From Neisseria bergeri (lineage in GTDB: Bacteria > Pseudomonadota > Gammaproteobacteria > Burkholderiales > Neisseriaceae), in assembly GCA_003044455.1 (NCBI GenBank), contig POWY01000008.1, positions 37,952-101,951 on the forward strand: DNA of 64,000 nucleotides. The letters are read 5' to 3'. The translations under genes and the position numbers were made by a program. Below the pieces are notes generated by a model, which had not been told where the DNA came from, searched no databases, and was given only the letters and a program-made list of their open reading frames with translations. Shown here piece after piece: positions 28,203-37,881 of this stretch (within the stretch, counting starts at the first letter, position 1; each line of letters opens with the position of its first letter).

Positions 28203-28652
28203 TTATTCTTCAGTCAGGATGGAGCGGGCTTCTTCCGCAGAAGCAACCGTCATCAACGATTCGCGGATGCTTTTTTGGGAAAACTTGCCGGCCAGTTTGG
28301 ACAAGACCTCCAAATGCTCGCCCGTCGCGTTTTCCGGCACCAGCAAGATAAAAACCAGTGAAACCGGCTTGCCGTCGGGCGCGTCGAATACGACGGGTTC
28401 GCGCGTGCGGATGAACGCGCCCGTCGCCTGCTTCACGCTCGCGTGGCGGCCGTGCGGGATGGCGACACCCTGCCCCAAACCGGTCGAACCGAGTTTTTCA
28501 CGGGCAAAAAGACATTCGAAAACATCAGCATGAGGCAATGATGCCTCGCGTTCCAAAAGCAGGCCCGCTTCCTCAAACAGCCTTTTTTTACTGCCCACCT
28601 CCATATCCAAAACAATATGGGACAAAGGCAAAATTTCGCCGATAAGGCTCAT
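28203..28652 (-). CDS. ptsN: PTS IIA-like nitrogen-regulatory protein PtsN
   Basis: 149 residues. The EIIA(fru/Ntr)-type active-site histidine is His67 in VAIPHGRH. PtsN takes phosphate from HPr/NPr and acts as a regulator. First gene of the ptsN-hprK-rapZ operon. Confidence 0.94.
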   Translation of the reverse strand: MSLIGEILPLSHIVLDMEVGSKKRLFEEAGLLLEREASLPHADVFECLFAREKLGSTGLGQGVAIPHGRHASVKQATGAFIRTREPVVFDAPDGKPVSLVFILLVPENATGEHLEVLSKLAGKFSQKSIRESLMTVASAEEARSILTEE

Positions 28653-28789
28653 AAGCTTCTCTTTTCAGACATCGCAAAACAGAAGGATTGTACCGACTGC
28701 CGGGGCAAACCTCAATCCCGCATACGGTACGGGCTGACATAACACAGCGTTTTAAAAACATATTTTAACGCTTTTCGGCACAGATAGAA

Positions 28790-28827
28790 ATGCCGTCCAA
28801 AGCAGTTTACGGCTCTTCAGACGGCAT
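28790..28827. terminator. Degenerate DUS pair at the end of ubiA
   Basis: ATGCCGTCCAA faces a full reverse DUS over a 14-base spacer, ten bases past the ubiA stop. Confidence 0.5.
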
Positions 28828-28836
28828 TGCCCTGCC

Positions 28837-29727
28837 TCATTTCGCGAAAAACGTATGGGCAAAAATGGCGGTAAACCACACCCAACCGATTCTGTTGTTT
28901 GCCAAAAACGTTTCAAAACAGATTTGCCGGACGCGGCTTTTGATGGCGGCATATTGGCGGTATTGCAGCAGCAGGACGATGGGGATTGCCGTCCAATATG
29001 CCCATGCCGCACCGATAACCGTACCCAATACTGCCATCAGCAGGGTAAAGCCGCCATGACACAGCATAACGGCGGCGATGTCGTAACGCCCGAACGTAAT
29101 GGCGGAGGTTTTGATGCCGATTTTCAAATCGTCCTCTTTGTCCGCCATGGCGTAAACAGTGTCGTAAGCCAGTGTCCATAAAACATTGGCAGCAAAGAGT
29201 ATCCATGCTTGAGGCGGCACGTTTCCGGCAACGGCGGCAAACGCCATCGGGATGCCGAAGGAAAAGGCAAGCCCCAGATAAAATTGGGGAATCGGGAAAA
29301 AGCGTTTGGTAAACGGGTAAGTCAGCGCAAGGAACAGGGCGGGCAGGCTCATCAGCCAAGTCAGATGATTCAGCGGAATCAGGCACAATGCGGCAAGCAG
29401 GCACAAAAATGCCGTCAGCAGCAGCGCTTCTTTTTTCTTGACCCTGCCCTGTGCGAACGGACGGTTTTTAGTGCGCTCGACAGCACCGTCAAAATCGCGG
29501 TCGGCAAAGTCGTTGATGACGCAGCCGGCACTCCGCATTAAAAACGTGCCGATTGTAAACGCCGCCAATACCGCCAAATCGGGAATGCCGTCTGAAGCCA
29601 GCCACAACGCCCAGTAGGTCGGCCACAGCAAAAGCAGCGTCCCGATGGGCTTGTCCGCCCTCATCAGCCTGAGATAAACGTCCAAACGGTCGGACAGTCG
29701 TAAAAGTAAAGGGGATTTAGGATTCAT
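28837..29727 (-). CDS. ubiA: 4-hydroxybenzoate octaprenyltransferase
   Basis: 296 residues with about eight or nine membrane helices. The two Asp-rich motifs of UbiA are present: [19 protein letters not shown] (first) and [17 protein letters not shown] (second). It attaches the polyprenyl tail to 4-hydroxybenzoate in ubiquinone synthesis. UbiC, which makes its substrate, is encoded 0.6 kb upstream, with a foreign-looking gene in between. Confidence 0.95.
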   Translation of the reverse strand: MNPKSPLLLRLSDRLDVYLRLMRADKPIGTLLLLWPTYWALWLASDGIPDLAVLAAFTIGTFLMRSAGCVINDFADRDFDGAVERTKNRPFAQGRVKKKEALLLTAFLCLLAALCLIPLNHLTWLMSLPALFLALTYPFTKRFFPIPQFYLGLAFSFGIPMAFAAVAGNVPPQAWILFAANVLWTLAYDTVYAMADKEDDLKIGIKTSAITFGRYDIAAVMLCHGGFTLLMAVLGTVIGAAWAYWTAIPIVLLLQYRQYAAIKSRVRQICFETFLANNRIGWVWFTAIFAHTFFAK

Positions 29728-29735
29728 AATGACAA

Positions 29736-29809
29736 GCTACGGCTCGTTCAAAAGGTTGCTTGTGTAGCATGCACTTCCTATCGGTAGTGAGTCCATGCTA
29801 CGGCTCGTT
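29736..29809. repeat. Short direct and inverted repeats between ubiA and the orphan gene
   Basis: GCTACGGCTCGTT occurs at 29736-29748 and again at 29797-29809. GTAGCATG (29764-29771) and CATGCTAC (29794-29801) can pair. They may mark an insertion junction. Confidence 0.45.
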
Positions 29810-30219
29810 TAATTGAAACTCTCCTGATCTAAAAATTCTAACTCTATTTCCCGGCAAACTATATCTATGATAAAACCGGTCGGAAGATCATACCTACCGC
29901 CTATCAATGCCAGCGTACCTCCATAATCCAAGATTTCATCATCCTGCTTTAATTCGCCAAGCTCCAATACATTTTTGATCTTTTTATCTTGGTTCTTCGT
30001 AGCGTATTCATATCTAAATTTTAGATAGCTGAACTGCTTGAATTTAATTTTCACCCAGTCTGAATAACTGGGGGTAGGAAGCTCTTGAGGTAAATCCGGA
30101 TAATCCACACAATTGACGATGATATGAAATTCATCATTTTTCAAAGTATAGTTTAATAGAGCACCTTCAAATATATACAGAAATTGATAATCTTTTTTTG
30201 GAATAGTATAAGTTGTCAT
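29809..30219 (-). CDS. Orphan immunity-like protein
   Basis: 136 residues, acidic, rich in Tyr, Ile and Asp. Base composition is more AT-rich than the flanking ubi genes. No signal peptide or membrane helix. I do not recognise a named family. Size, acidity and the toxin-tail-like frame ending one base before its ATG suggest an immunity protein of a polymorphic toxin cassette. That is inference. Confidence 0.6.
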   Translation of the reverse strand: MTTYTIPKKDYQFLYIFEGALLNYTLKNDEFHIIVNCVDYPDLPQELPTPSYSDWVKIKFKQFSYLKFRYEYATKNQDKKIKNVLELGELKQDDEILDYGGTLALIGGRYDLPTGFIIDIVCREIELEFLDQESFN

Positions 30220-30220
30220 A

Positions 30221-30344
30221 TTATTTTATCTTTTCAAATACAATGGTTTTATAATTACTTAATTTCAAGTATTTTCCATCACTCTGATGAAATTTCAGTT
30301 GTTTAAACTCTTCCTTTTGCCGCGCAACTTGAAAAAACGGTATT
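30221..30344 (-). pseudogene. Possible toxin C-terminal remnant
   Basis: On the minus strand about 40 codons remain open, ending KFHQSDGKYLKLSNYKTIVF then EKIK and TAA (30221-30223). One base separates this stop from the ATG of the immunity-like gene. Such tight coupling is typical of toxin-immunity pairs. It begins at the ubiC stop, so the toxin body is gone. Confidence 0.4.
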
Positions 30345-30821
30345 TTATCCGATAAAGCGTTTCAGTTCGGGCAGAAAATACTCGGTCAGCAGCATTTCCT
30401 CGCCGTGATGGGAAAACCGCGACCGCCGAGCGGCAAAGTACCGCCCGCATTCTTCGCCGGAAACGGCAAACTCAAATGCCGAACGCGCCCCTTCCAAATC
30501 TGCCTGAAACAGACGCTCGCCCAAAGGACGCGTGCCGCAGTTCAAGATATCTTGCCAAAACGCCGAACCTATTCGGCACTCGCTCCTTGCCGCGATAACG
30601 GGGATACCGTCCAGCTTCAACAAAACTTCGCGCACCAGCCTCCCCCCGCATTCCGTCTCTAACTCGCCCAGTTTCAGCAGTTCCACCGAAAATATATGCG
30701 GCAAGGCACGCAATGCGGCCGTCAGCGACCGAGCTTTCAATAACCGGCTCATCGGCAGACTGATGCCGTCTGAAACGGAGGCAGGCAAGTCGGGCAGCCA
30801 TTTCCCAAATAGGTGTTCCAT
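30345..30821 (-). CDS. ubiC: Chorismate pyruvate-lyase
   Basis: 158 residues (E. coli 165). It converts chorismate to 4-hydroxybenzoate plus pyruvate, the first ubiquinone-specific step. Family motifs: PLGERLFQ, ARRSRFSHHGEEMLLTEYFL (the C-terminal active-site segment with the conserved Glu in LTEYFLP). It is likely once adjacent to ubiA, now split from it by the orphan gene. Confidence 0.88.
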   Translation of the reverse strand: MEHLFGKWLPDLPASVSDGISLPMSRLLKARSLTAALRALPHIFSVELLKLGELETECGGRLVREVLLKLDGIPVIAARSECRIGSAFWQDILNCGTRPLGERLFQADLEGARSAFEFAVSGEECGRYFAARRSRFSHHGEEMLLTEYFLPELKRFIG

Positions 30822-30835
30822 ATCTTTCCTAATAT

Positions 30836-31483
30836 TTATACCGCGTCTGTTTTAGCCAACTCCAACCATTCCGCCTCAGGGAAACTGTCTTTCAGACGGC
30901 ATTGCAGATAGTTCAGGCTGTCTTGCGCAACGCATTCGTCAGAGCTGTCATGAATATGGTTGAATACGAGGCTGTGCAAGCGAATGCCGTATTGTTTGAG
31001 CGCGGCAAAACTGAGCAGGGTGTGATTAATGCTGCCGAGCCGTCCGCTGGTAACGAGAATGACGGGATAATCTTGTTGCTGAATATAATCAATGGTTAAC
31101 AGATTTTCCGTCAGCGGAACCATCAATCCGCCTGCACCTTCGACCAATACGATTTCGTATTGTGTCGCCAGTTGCTGCGTGGCGTTGCGGATTTTGTCCA
31201 AGTCCAAAGCCCTGCCGTCCAGACGGGCAGCGAGGTGGGGCGAGGCGGGATAGCTGAAGATTTCGGGCATGGTCAGTTTTTGCTTGTCGGCTTCCTGCAT
31301 GGGTATGCCCATGATTTTGCGGTGGACGGCGATGTCGTCGGCGATGTTTTGGCAACCGGTTTGCACGGGCTTTTGCGTGATCACGCTTTTGCCCTGCTGC
31401 AACAATTGTTTTGCCAATATGCTGGTGGCGACAGTTTTGCCGATGTCCGTGTCTATGCCGCTGACGAAGTAAACGCCTTTCAT
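30836..31483 (-). CDS. bioD: Dethiobiotin synthetase
   Basis: 215 residues from [20 protein letters not shown]; the P-loop TDIGKT is near residues 11-16. It closes the ureido ring in biotin synthesis using ATP and CO2. The start codon overlaps the bioA stop by four bases (ATGA), indicating translational coupling. A longer open frame upstream is inside bioA and rejected. Confidence 0.94.
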   Translation of the reverse strand: MKGVYFVSGIDTDIGKTVATSILAKQLLQQGKSVITQKPVQTGCQNIADDIAVHRKIMGIPMQEADKQKLTMPEIFSYPASPHLAARLDGRALDLDKIRNATQQLATQYEIVLVEGAGGLMVPLTENLLTIDYIQQQDYPVILVTSGRLGSINHTLLSFAALKQYGIRLHSLVFNHIHDSSDECVAQDSLNYLQCRLKDSFPEAEWLELAKTDAV

Positions 31484-32781
31484 TTGCTGTGTTCCTTCAA
31501 GATTTGTACGGTTTTGTCGGCAAGTTCGGTCAAGAGGTCGGCTGAAATGATGTAAGGCGGCATGAGATACACCAGCCTGCCGAATGGGCGCACCCAAATT
31601 CCCTGCGCCACGCAATCCGCTTGAAAACGCGCCATATCCACACCTTTTTCCAGCTCAATCACGCCGATGGCGCCCAAAACGCGTACGTCTTTCACGCCGC
31701 GAATGTTCCATGCGGTTTTCAGACGGCTTTTTAAGATGCTTTCGATGCGGCGGATATTCGCCTGCCAATCTTGGGATAAAAGCAGCTTGACCGAAGCGCA
31801 GGCAACGGCACACGCCAGCGGGTTTGCCATAAAGGTCGGCCCGTGCATAAACACGCCCGCTTCGCCGCGCGAAATCGTTTCGGTAACTTTTTGCGAAGTG
31901 ACTGCCGCCGCCAGCGTCATATAGCCGCCGCTCAAACCCTTACCGATACACATAATATCCGGCACGACCTCCGCGTGTTCGCAGGCAAACATCTTGCCCG
32001 TGCGCCCGAATCCGGTGGCGATTTCATCAAAAATCAACACGATATCAAATTCGTCGCACAAATCGCGCAAACCGCGAAGATATTGCGGATGATAAAAATA
32101 CATACCGCCCGCGCCCTGCACGACCGGCTCTAAAATAAAGGCGGCAATATCCGCATGATGCGCTTCAAACAAGGCGCGGACAGGCTGCAAATCCGCCCCG
32201 TCCCACTCATCGTCGAAACGGCTTTTCGGATTATCGACAAAATAACGCTGCGGCAACGCGCTGCCGAAAATATGGTGCATCCCCGTTTCCGGATCGCAGA
32301 CGGACATCGCGTTCCAAGTATCGCCGTGATACCCGCGCCGCACCGTCGCAATATTCTGTTTCGCCGTCAAACCCCGCGCCTGCTGGTACTGCACCGCCAT
32401 CTTCAACGCAACTTCCACCGAAACCGAGCCCGAATCCGCATAAAAAATACGGTTCAGCCCCTGCGGCAAAATCCCGACCAATAATTTGCCCAGCTCCACC
32501 GCAGGCTCATGCGTCAAACCGCCGAACATCACATGCGACATCTGCTTAATCTGCGCCTCAACCGCCTGATTCAAAACAGGATGATTGTAACCGTGTATCG
32601 CACACCACCAAGACGACATCCCGTCAATCAGCCGCGTGCCGTCCGCCAATTCGATAAACACCCCTTCTGCACGTTTGACAGGATAAACGGGAAGCGGATC
32701 GGTCATGGAAGTATAGGGATGAAGCAGATGGGTACGGTCGAAATCAAGCAATGATGATGTGTGTTGATGTTCAGACGGCAT
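31480..32781 (-). CDS. bioA: Adenosylmethionine-8-amino-7-oxononanoate aminotransferase
   Basis: 433 residues, class III PLP aminotransferase of the biotin pathway. The PLP lysine is Lys281 in [23 protein letters not shown] (56-68) is the BioA substrate-binding signature. The chosen ATG at 32781 is the first codon of an uptake sequence, so the protein starts MPSE. AGAGAAAC upstream can serve as ribosome-binding site. The open frame extends 48 codons further up but lacks support. Confidence 0.94.
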   Translation of the reverse strand: MPSEHQHTSSLLDFDRTHLLHPYTSMTDPLPVYPVKRAEGVFIELADGTRLIDGMSSWWCAIHGYNHPVLNQAVEAQIKQMSHVMFGGLTHEPAVELGKLLVGILPQGLNRIFYADSGSVSVEVALKMAVQYQQARGLTAKQNIATVRRGYHGDTWNAMSVCDPETGMHHIFGSALPQRYFVDNPKSRFDDEWDGADLQPVRALFEAHHADIAAFILEPVVQGAGGMYFYHPQYLRGLRDLCDEFDIVLIFDEIATGFGRTGKMFACEHAEVVPDIMCIGKGLSGGYMTLAAAVTSQKVTETISRGEAGVFMHGPTFMANPLACAVACASVKLLLSQDWQANIRRIESILKSRLKTAWNIRGVKDVRVLGAIGVIELEKGVDMARFQADCVAQGIWVRPFGRLVYLMPPYIISADLLTELADKTVQILKEHSK

Positions 32782-32994
32782 AAGTTTCTCTCTTTTCTTC
32801 TTACTGTATTCAAACGCAAACGCGTATTCTACTCCGACAGACCGCTTCCCACACCTTTCCATCCGTTTCGGGCACAAAACCGCGAAACAAATCGTTCCGC
32901 AGCATAAGCGCACACCGTTTCGCATTCCTCAAGCCTGATTGGAATCATACGACCCAACGCCCAATACCGTTTCACACAGCCTCCGCCCAACGCT

Positions 32995-33234
32995 TCAATC
33001 AGTCATAAACAAAACGGCAATCCATACGATACAGATCATAGCGACAATCATAACAACAGCGTTGGCAAAATCAGGGGACTCCGACATAGGCGCATAGCAT
33101 CTGCCGATGCACGGCTTCTCATTCGGCTCTATGAATATCATACCCATCACAAAATCCACCGCCAAAACCAGGCACGGCTTCTTATACTTATGATAGATTT
33201 CCACCATCCTGTCCCATATATCCCAAACATTCAT
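32995..33234 (-). CDS. Small two-helix membrane protein, unknown
   Basis: 79 residues. A hydrophobic stretch near 22-34 (LVLAVDFVMGMIFI) and a stronger C-terminal helix (56-77, NAVVMIVAMICIVWIAVLFM). Two Cys lie between them (PCIGRC). No family recognised. It is close to a Correia-derived palindrome. Confidence 0.55.
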   Translation of the reverse strand: MNVWDIWDRMVEIYHKYKKPCLVLAVDFVMGMIFIEPNEKPCIGRCYAPMSESPDFANAVVMIVAMICIVWIAVLFMTD

Positions 33235-33285
33235 ACCGTATATCCCGCAGGCAACAAATTCCGATTGAAGGTTACAGCCCTATTT

Positions 33286-33372
33286 TATAGTGGATTAAAG
33301 TTATAGTGGATTAACAAAAACCAGTACGGCGTTGCCTCGCCTTGCCGTACTGGTTTTTGTTAATCCACTATA
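33286..33372. repeat. Miniature Correia-derived perfect palindrome
   Basis: 33302-33330 and 33344-33372 are exact 29-base inverted repeats around a 13-base loop. Each arm is a Correia end (TATAGTGGATTAACAAAAA continuing to CCAGTACGGC). A second partial copy of the end, TATAGTGGATTAAAG, stands immediately to the left (33286-33300). The element is about 71 bp, shorter than the usual 104-156 bp forms. Confidence 0.88.
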
Positions 33373-33388
33373 TTTTCAAACTGGAAAA

Positions 33389-33414
33389 ATGCCGTCTGAA
33401 CTTTCAGACGGCAT
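33389..33414. terminator. DUS-pair terminator of fxsA
   Basis: Inverted DUS copies with a 2-base loop, 11 bases past the fxsA stop. Confidence 0.75.
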
Positions 33415-33425
33415 TCCATTCACAT

Positions 33426-33911
33426 TTATTCGTCTTTTTTGTGTTCGATGGCATTTCGGGAACGATTGCCGCCGTAAGGCTCTTCAACCGTATATTCCCC
33501 CTCGATAATATCGTCATCGTGGGAAAAGCCCTCTTTTCTGCCCGATTGGTTCATGTTGAAAAAATTTTCCGCACCTCCTGCCTGCAACACCGCCCCTCCC
33601 TTAAACGGCAGCAGCAGCAATACCGCCAACACCGAGGATACGAATCCCGGACTCATCAGGCAGACCGCCGCCACCGTATAACGGATAGGCCACAACATCT
33701 GATAAACAGACACCTTCCCGCCGCTTTTTACCGCCGCACCCGCCAATAAAAGACCGGACAGCCCCGTATGCCTGAGCATCAGCACGCCGGCAGCAAAACC
33801 TGCCGCCATCAAAAACAGCGTCCAACCGCCGCCCAGCCAATCGGCAACCCACACAATCGACATAATCTCCAAAAACAGCAGCACCAAAAAACCGATACCG
33901 AAAAATCTCAT
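33426..33911 (-). CDS. fxsA: FxsA-family inner-membrane protein
   Basis: 161 residues. Hydrophobic helices lie at about 5-20, 27-45 and 75-102; the C-terminal 55 residues are charged (HDDDIIEGEYTVEE). This matches FxsA, whose E. coli member relieves T7 exclusion by plasmid F when overproduced. Its normal role is unknown. Confidence 0.85.
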   Translation of the reverse strand: MRFFGIGFLVLLFLEIMSIVWVADWLGGGWTLFLMAAGFAAGVLMLRHTGLSGLLLAGAAVKSGGKVSVYQMLWPIRYTVAAVCLMSPGFVSSVLAVLLLLPFKGGAVLQAGGAENFFNMNQSGRKEGFSHDDDIIEGEYTVEEPYGGNRSRNAIEHKKDE

Positions 33912-34058
33912 TGACCGTCATCCTTATATTTAAGTAAACAGCAAACCGCCCGAACAGGAGTCCAAGCGACCTGCCTGTAAATGATTACAAAACCATGTGC
34001 TTCAAGCCGAAACAATGTGAAATCACGCAATAATTATTTTTTAGCGTGTAAAACAAAA

Positions 34059-34080
34059 CCGGCTGCATACCTGCAACCGG
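34059..34080 (-). terminator. Terminator of the pheT-ihfA transcript
   Basis: CCGGCTGCA and TGCAACCGG form a stem with one mismatch just beyond the stop of the MerR-like gene. Confidence 0.6.
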
Positions 34081-34087
34081 CCTCAAA

Positions 34088-34396
34088 TCAGCACAATTCC
34101 TTATCCAAATCAGCCAACAGGTCTTTCAGAGCGTCTCCGATTTCCTGAAGCGTAACCGGACGGTTGCCGTCTGAACCCGACTCCGCACCTTCTGCATACG
34201 GCGCAAACGTACTCTTCAGTTTCAACAGTTTCACCACATCCAAACGGATGTAGCGTTCGCCGCCGTAACCGACAACCACACCGTGATCATGCTGCCATTG
34301 CGCAAAACCATAGGGGCTGATTTGCAACAGTCCGCACAGCTCGTCCAGCGTGAAATAGCGTTTTGCGGGAAGCGTCAAATCAACGTTGTTTGTCAT
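34088..34396 (-). CDS. MerR-like helix-turn-helix protein
   Basis: 102 residues. The N-terminal half ([24 protein letters not shown]) resembles a winged helix of MerR type and is followed by [13 protein letters not shown]. The C-terminus is short and acidic without a metal-binding site. It overlaps the end of ihfA by 17 bases and follows it in the same transcript, an arrangement known downstream of ihfA in other beta-proteobacteria. Target unknown. Confidence 0.75.
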   Translation of the reverse strand: MTNNVDLTLPAKRYFTLDELCGLLQISPYGFAQWQHDHGVVVGYGGERYIRLDVVKLLKLKSTFAPYAEGAESGSDGNRPVTLQEIGDALKDLLADLDKELC

Positions 34397-34682
34397 AGTA
34401 GTGTTCCACCATGCCTTTGAGTTTCTGGCTGGCGTGGAAAGTTACCACGCGGCGGGCGGTAATCGGCACTTCCTCGCCGGTTTTCGGATTGCGGCCCGGG
34501 CGTTGCGGCTTGTCGCGCAACTGGAAATTACCGAAACCGGAAATTTTGATTTCCTCGCCGCGCGCCAGAGTGCTGCGGATTTCTTCAAAAAAGAGTTCGA
34601 CGATTTCTTTGGCATCGTTTTTGGTTACATTGCTGACTTTGTCTACCAAAATATCGGCCAATTCGGCTTTAGTGAGAGTCAT
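34380..34682 (-). CDS. ihfA: Integration host factor subunit alpha
   Basis: 100 residues. The DNA-bending arm [20 protein letters not shown] is complete, including the Pro at the tip. N-terminal [20 protein letters not shown] is typical of IhfA. IHF bends DNA; IHF sites occur in neisserial Correia repeats. It lies downstream of pheT, as in E. coli. Confidence 0.95.
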   Translation of the reverse strand: MTLTKAELADILVDKVSNVTKNDAKEIVELFFEEIRSTLARGEEIKISGFGNFQLRDKPQRPGRNPKTGEEVPITARRVVTFHASQKLKGMVEHYYDKQR

Positions 34683-34755
34683 ATGATTACCTTCTGTTGT
34701 AACAGTTGTGGATTATTACCAATTTTTATTTAAAATTCAAGCGAATATTTATTTT

Positions 34756-37119
34756 TTAACTGCGAAGCCGCGCCCCTGCCGCCGTTGCCGCGCCAATCAG
34801 TTTTCCGATAAGCGGCTCGACCATCTCATCCGTCAGCGTGTTTTTCATATCCTGCAAAATCACTTTGACCGCCACGCTCTTCATCCCTTCGGGCAGGCCC
34901 GTGCCGCGATACACGTCAAACACGCTGATTTCTTGAACTAGCTTGTTTGCCGCCGCTTTCAGGGCATTTAACAAATCATCATGCGTCACAGCTTCAGGCA
35001 TTACAAATGCCAAATCTCGGCGTGCAGGTTGGAATTTGGATATAGACTGATAACGGGTTTTCTCACAACCCAATACCGCATCCATATCGATTTCAAATAC
35101 CAGCGGTGCTTGTGGCAAATCATATTTTTGCAGCCATTTCGGATGCAACTCGCCAACAAAACCAACTACTTTGCCGTCTGAAACAATATTGGCGGCACGT
35201 CCCGGATGCAATGCCGGATGTTCGGTCTTAACAAAGGATACTTCCTTATTTTTCAAAAGACTCTCAACATCGGCTTTCATATCGTAGAAATCCACGTTGC
35301 GTGTTTTCTCGCCCCATTGCTCAGGCAGCACGGAGCCATACCACAAACCGCCGATACGTTCGTTTTGAACAAATTGATCAGCCGAATCTTTGCTGAACAC
35401 ACGGGCAATTTCAAATACGCGTACACGGTTTTGCTTACGGTTCAAATTGTTTTGCAAAACTTCCACCAAACCGCCGATAAGCGTAGAACGCATGACGGCA
35501 TACTGCGCCGCCAACGGATTTTGCAGGCGGATAGGATGGGTATTGGCAGCAAAGTCCTGCTCCCATTGCTCATCCACAAACGCATAGCTGACCACTTCGC
35601 GGTAACCGCGAGCCGCCATTTCGTTATAAACCGCAAAACGCGGACGTTTGGTTTCAGGCAAAGCCAACATTTTCAGACGGCCTGAAGTATAGTCGTCAGG
35701 AATATTTTCATAACCGTAAACGCGGCCGATTTCTTCAATCAAATCGGCTTCGATTTCGATATCGAAACGGAAGCTCGGCGCAGTAACGCGGAAGCCTTCT
35801 TCAGTTTTCTCAGGCTGCAAACCCAAGTGTTGCAAAATGGTTTCCACCTGTTCGGCGGAAATGTCCACGCCCAATACTGTTTTCAGACGGCCTAAACGCA
35901 ACTCGACCTGCTTCGCTTCGGGCAATTCACCCTGCGCTTCCACCATTTCTCCTGCCGCACCGCCGCAAATCTGCAAAACCAATTCGGTGGCGCGTTCGAT
36001 GGCATCCGCCTGCAAACGGTAATCCACGCCGCGCTCGAAGCGGAACGACGAATCCGAACCGAAACCGTATTGGCGCGATTTGCCGGCGATGATTTCGGGC
36101 GCAAACCAAGCCGCTTCCAGCACGATATTTTGCGTGTCGTCTGAAACCGCGCTTGCCGCGCCGCCCATCAGCCCCGCCAAGCTCAACGCACCTTTTTCGT
36201 CGGCCACTACCAGCGTGTTTTCAGACAAAGAGACGATTTTCTCGTTCAGACATTCCAGCGTTTCACCTTCGCGCGCACGGCGGATGTACAGGCTGCCGGA
36301 AAGTTTGTCGGCATCGAAAACGTGCATCGGCTGACCGATTTCCAGCATCACATAATTACCGATGTCCACTGGCGCGGAAATACTGCGGATGCCGCTGCGT
36401 TCCAAACGCTGCTTCATCCAATCCGGCGTGGCCGCTTTCGCGTCGACGTTTTCAATCACGCGGCTGATAAAGCGGCCGCAATCGGCAGGCGCATCAATCT
36501 GCACGGGCTGTTTGCGGCTGCTCGTGATTGACACGGCATGGATTGCAGGCTGCTTGAACGCGCAACCCGTCAATGCGGACACTTCACGCGCAATGCCTTT
36601 GATGCTCAGGCAGTCGGCACGGTTTGGCGTGATTTTCAGCGTGAACACCGTATCGTCCAAATCCAGATATTCGCGGATATTTGCGCCGACGGGAGCGTCT
36701 TGCGGCAGAATGTGCAAGCCGTTCACGCCGTCATCAGGCAGACCGAGTTCGTCGGTGGAACACAACATCCCGTTCGACACCACGCCGCGCATCTTGGTCG
36801 GCTTGATTTTGAAATTGCCCTGCAACACCGCACCCGGCAACGAACACGGCACTTTAATGCCTGGTTTGACATTCGGCGCACCACAAACAATCTGAACCAA
36901 CTCGCCCGTACCGGCATCAACTTGGGTAACGTTCAAACGGTCGGCATCAGGATGTTTCTCAACGGATTTCACTTCGGCAATTACCACGCCCGTAAACGCA
37001 GGCGCGGCAGTCTCGGCTTCTTCCACTTCCAAGCCGGACATGGTTAACAGGTGTTCCAGCTTATCTGCGGAAAGTTCGGTATCGGCTTGGGTTTTCAGCC
37101 ATGAGTAGGAGAATTGCAT
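34756..37119 (-). CDS. pheT: Phenylalanyl-tRNA synthetase beta subunit
   Basis: 787 residues (E. coli 795). The N-terminal tRNA-binding domain (about 40-150) is followed by the B3/B4 editing region, B5, and the C-terminal anticodon-binding FDX domain (about 695-787). It contains two uptake sequences of the AG dialect (near 35675 and 35882), unlike the rest of the window. It is separated from pheS by an inserted restriction islet, although the two subunits work as an alpha2-beta2 enzyme. Confidence 0.96.
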   Translation of the reverse strand: MQFSYSWLKTQADTELSADKLEHLLTMSGLEVEEAETAAPAFTGVVIAEVKSVEKHPDADRLNVTQVDAGTGELVQIVCGAPNVKPGIKVPCSLPGAVLQGNFKIKPTKMRGVVSNGMLCSTDELGLPDDGVNGLHILPQDAPVGANIREYLDLDDTVFTLKITPNRADCLSIKGIAREVSALTGCAFKQPAIHAVSITSSRKQPVQIDAPADCGRFISRVIENVDAKAATPDWMKQRLERSGIRSISAPVDIGNYVMLEIGQPMHVFDADKLSGSLYIRRAREGETLECLNEKIVSLSENTLVVADEKGALSLAGLMGGAASAVSDDTQNIVLEAAWFAPEIIAGKSRQYGFGSDSSFRFERGVDYRLQADAIERATELVLQICGGAAGEMVEAQGELPEAKQVELRLGRLKTVLGVDISAEQVETILQHLGLQPEKTEEGFRVTAPSFRFDIEIEADLIEEIGRVYGYENIPDDYTSGRLKMLALPETKRPRFAVYNEMAARGYREVVSYAFVDEQWEQDFAANTHPIRLQNPLAAQYAVMRSTLIGGLVEVLQNNLNRKQNRVRVFEIARVFSKDSADQFVQNERIGGLWYGSVLPEQWGEKTRNVDFYDMKADVESLLKNKEVSFVKTEHPALHPGRAANIVSDGKVVGFVGELHPKWLQKYDLPQAPLVFEIDMDAVLGCEKTRYQSISKFQPARRDLAFVMPEAVTHDDLLNALKAAANKLVQEISVFDVYRGTGLPEGMKSVAVKVILQDMKNTLTDEMVEPLIGKLIGAATAAGARLRS

Positions 37120-37183
37120 GTTATGTTCTCAATCAACTAATTAACTTTTGTTTTAGTGGGTTTTGTTTTTAGACGGCGTTTAA

Positions 37184-37204
37184 GGCTACCTGAAAATGTG
37201 CAGG
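37184..37204. repeat. Left direct repeat of the restriction islet
   Basis: GGCTACCTGAAAATGTGCAGG is found here and again at 39394-39414. The preceding A completes AGGCTACCTGAA, the Eikenella-type uptake sequence. The two copies bracket the vsr-dcm-endonuclease genes. Confidence 0.85.
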
Positions 37205-37269
37205 TTACTTTTTGGGGTTTCGGGGTAATTTGTTAGGGTTGGTTAATCTATACAGCACACTGCGGGTAC

Positions 37270-37881
37270 TCAAAACGAAATATGATAAATATCCTTAATA
37301 ACATCACGGTTATATATACGTTCATCGGTTTGAATGATTTTCACGCTTTCGCTTTCTGAAATCTTTATTTCTTTCAGCTTCTCAATCAGTTTGTCATATT
37401 CATTGGTATTTGCCAAAATAAAGGCATCTATTCCCATATAACTGTTCTCTTCTTTACGTCTGGCCGACACCTCTTTTTCAGACAAGGTTAAGACATAACA
37501 TTTAGCTTCCCTGTGAACATATTTTGTAGCCATAGCTTCCAAATCTGCCTGTTTCCATCTTTCTCGCAATGTTGTTTTGGCACTTATTGTAACTGGTGTC
37601 TTCCGATTGTATAAAACAATATCCAAATTAACATTTGGAACAAATGCTAGTTGCGCTTGTGTATAAATCGGACTTATTCCTTCCCTAAGTAGGGATAAAA
37701 TTAAAAGCTGTTCGAACACGCCGCCATTTACAGAATTGTTGTTAGAAAAATTTTTTTTATATTCTTTCCAATAAACAGAGATAAACTCACTTGGCTTCCA
37801 TTGCTTCTGTATAGGTGTTTGCAAAATTAGTTTCTTTACCACCTCTTGGGTTACGCCATTATCTTCTTTTTTCTTAACCAT
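37270..37881 (-). CDS. Type II restriction endonuclease, probable CCGG-family
   Basis: 203 residues. Asp87 is followed by Ser100-Ala-Lys102 and Glu115 in TISAKTTLRERWKQADLEA. This pattern (D, SxK, then E about 13-14 residues later) is that of the Cfr10I/NgoMIV group, which cuts sites with a CCGG core. Codons overlap dcm by eight bases. Position between pheS and pheT is a known exchange site for meningococcal restriction systems, and NmeDI (RCCGGB) is a candidate identity from memory. Confidence 0.75.
   Translation of the reverse strand: MVKKKEDNGVTQEVVKKLILQTPIQKQWKPSEFISVYWKEYKKNFSNNNSVNGGVFEQLLILSLLREGISPIYTQAQLAFVPNVNLDIVLYNRKTPVTISAKTTLRERWKQADLEAMATKYVHREAKCYVLTLSEKEVSARRKEENSYMGIDAFILANTNEYDKLIEKLKEIKISESESVKIIQTDERIYNRDVIKDIYHISF

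Noticed and set aside
27218..28351. A 377-codon open frame on plus
   Set aside because: Antisense to rapZ, hprK and ptsN, which are all well supported.
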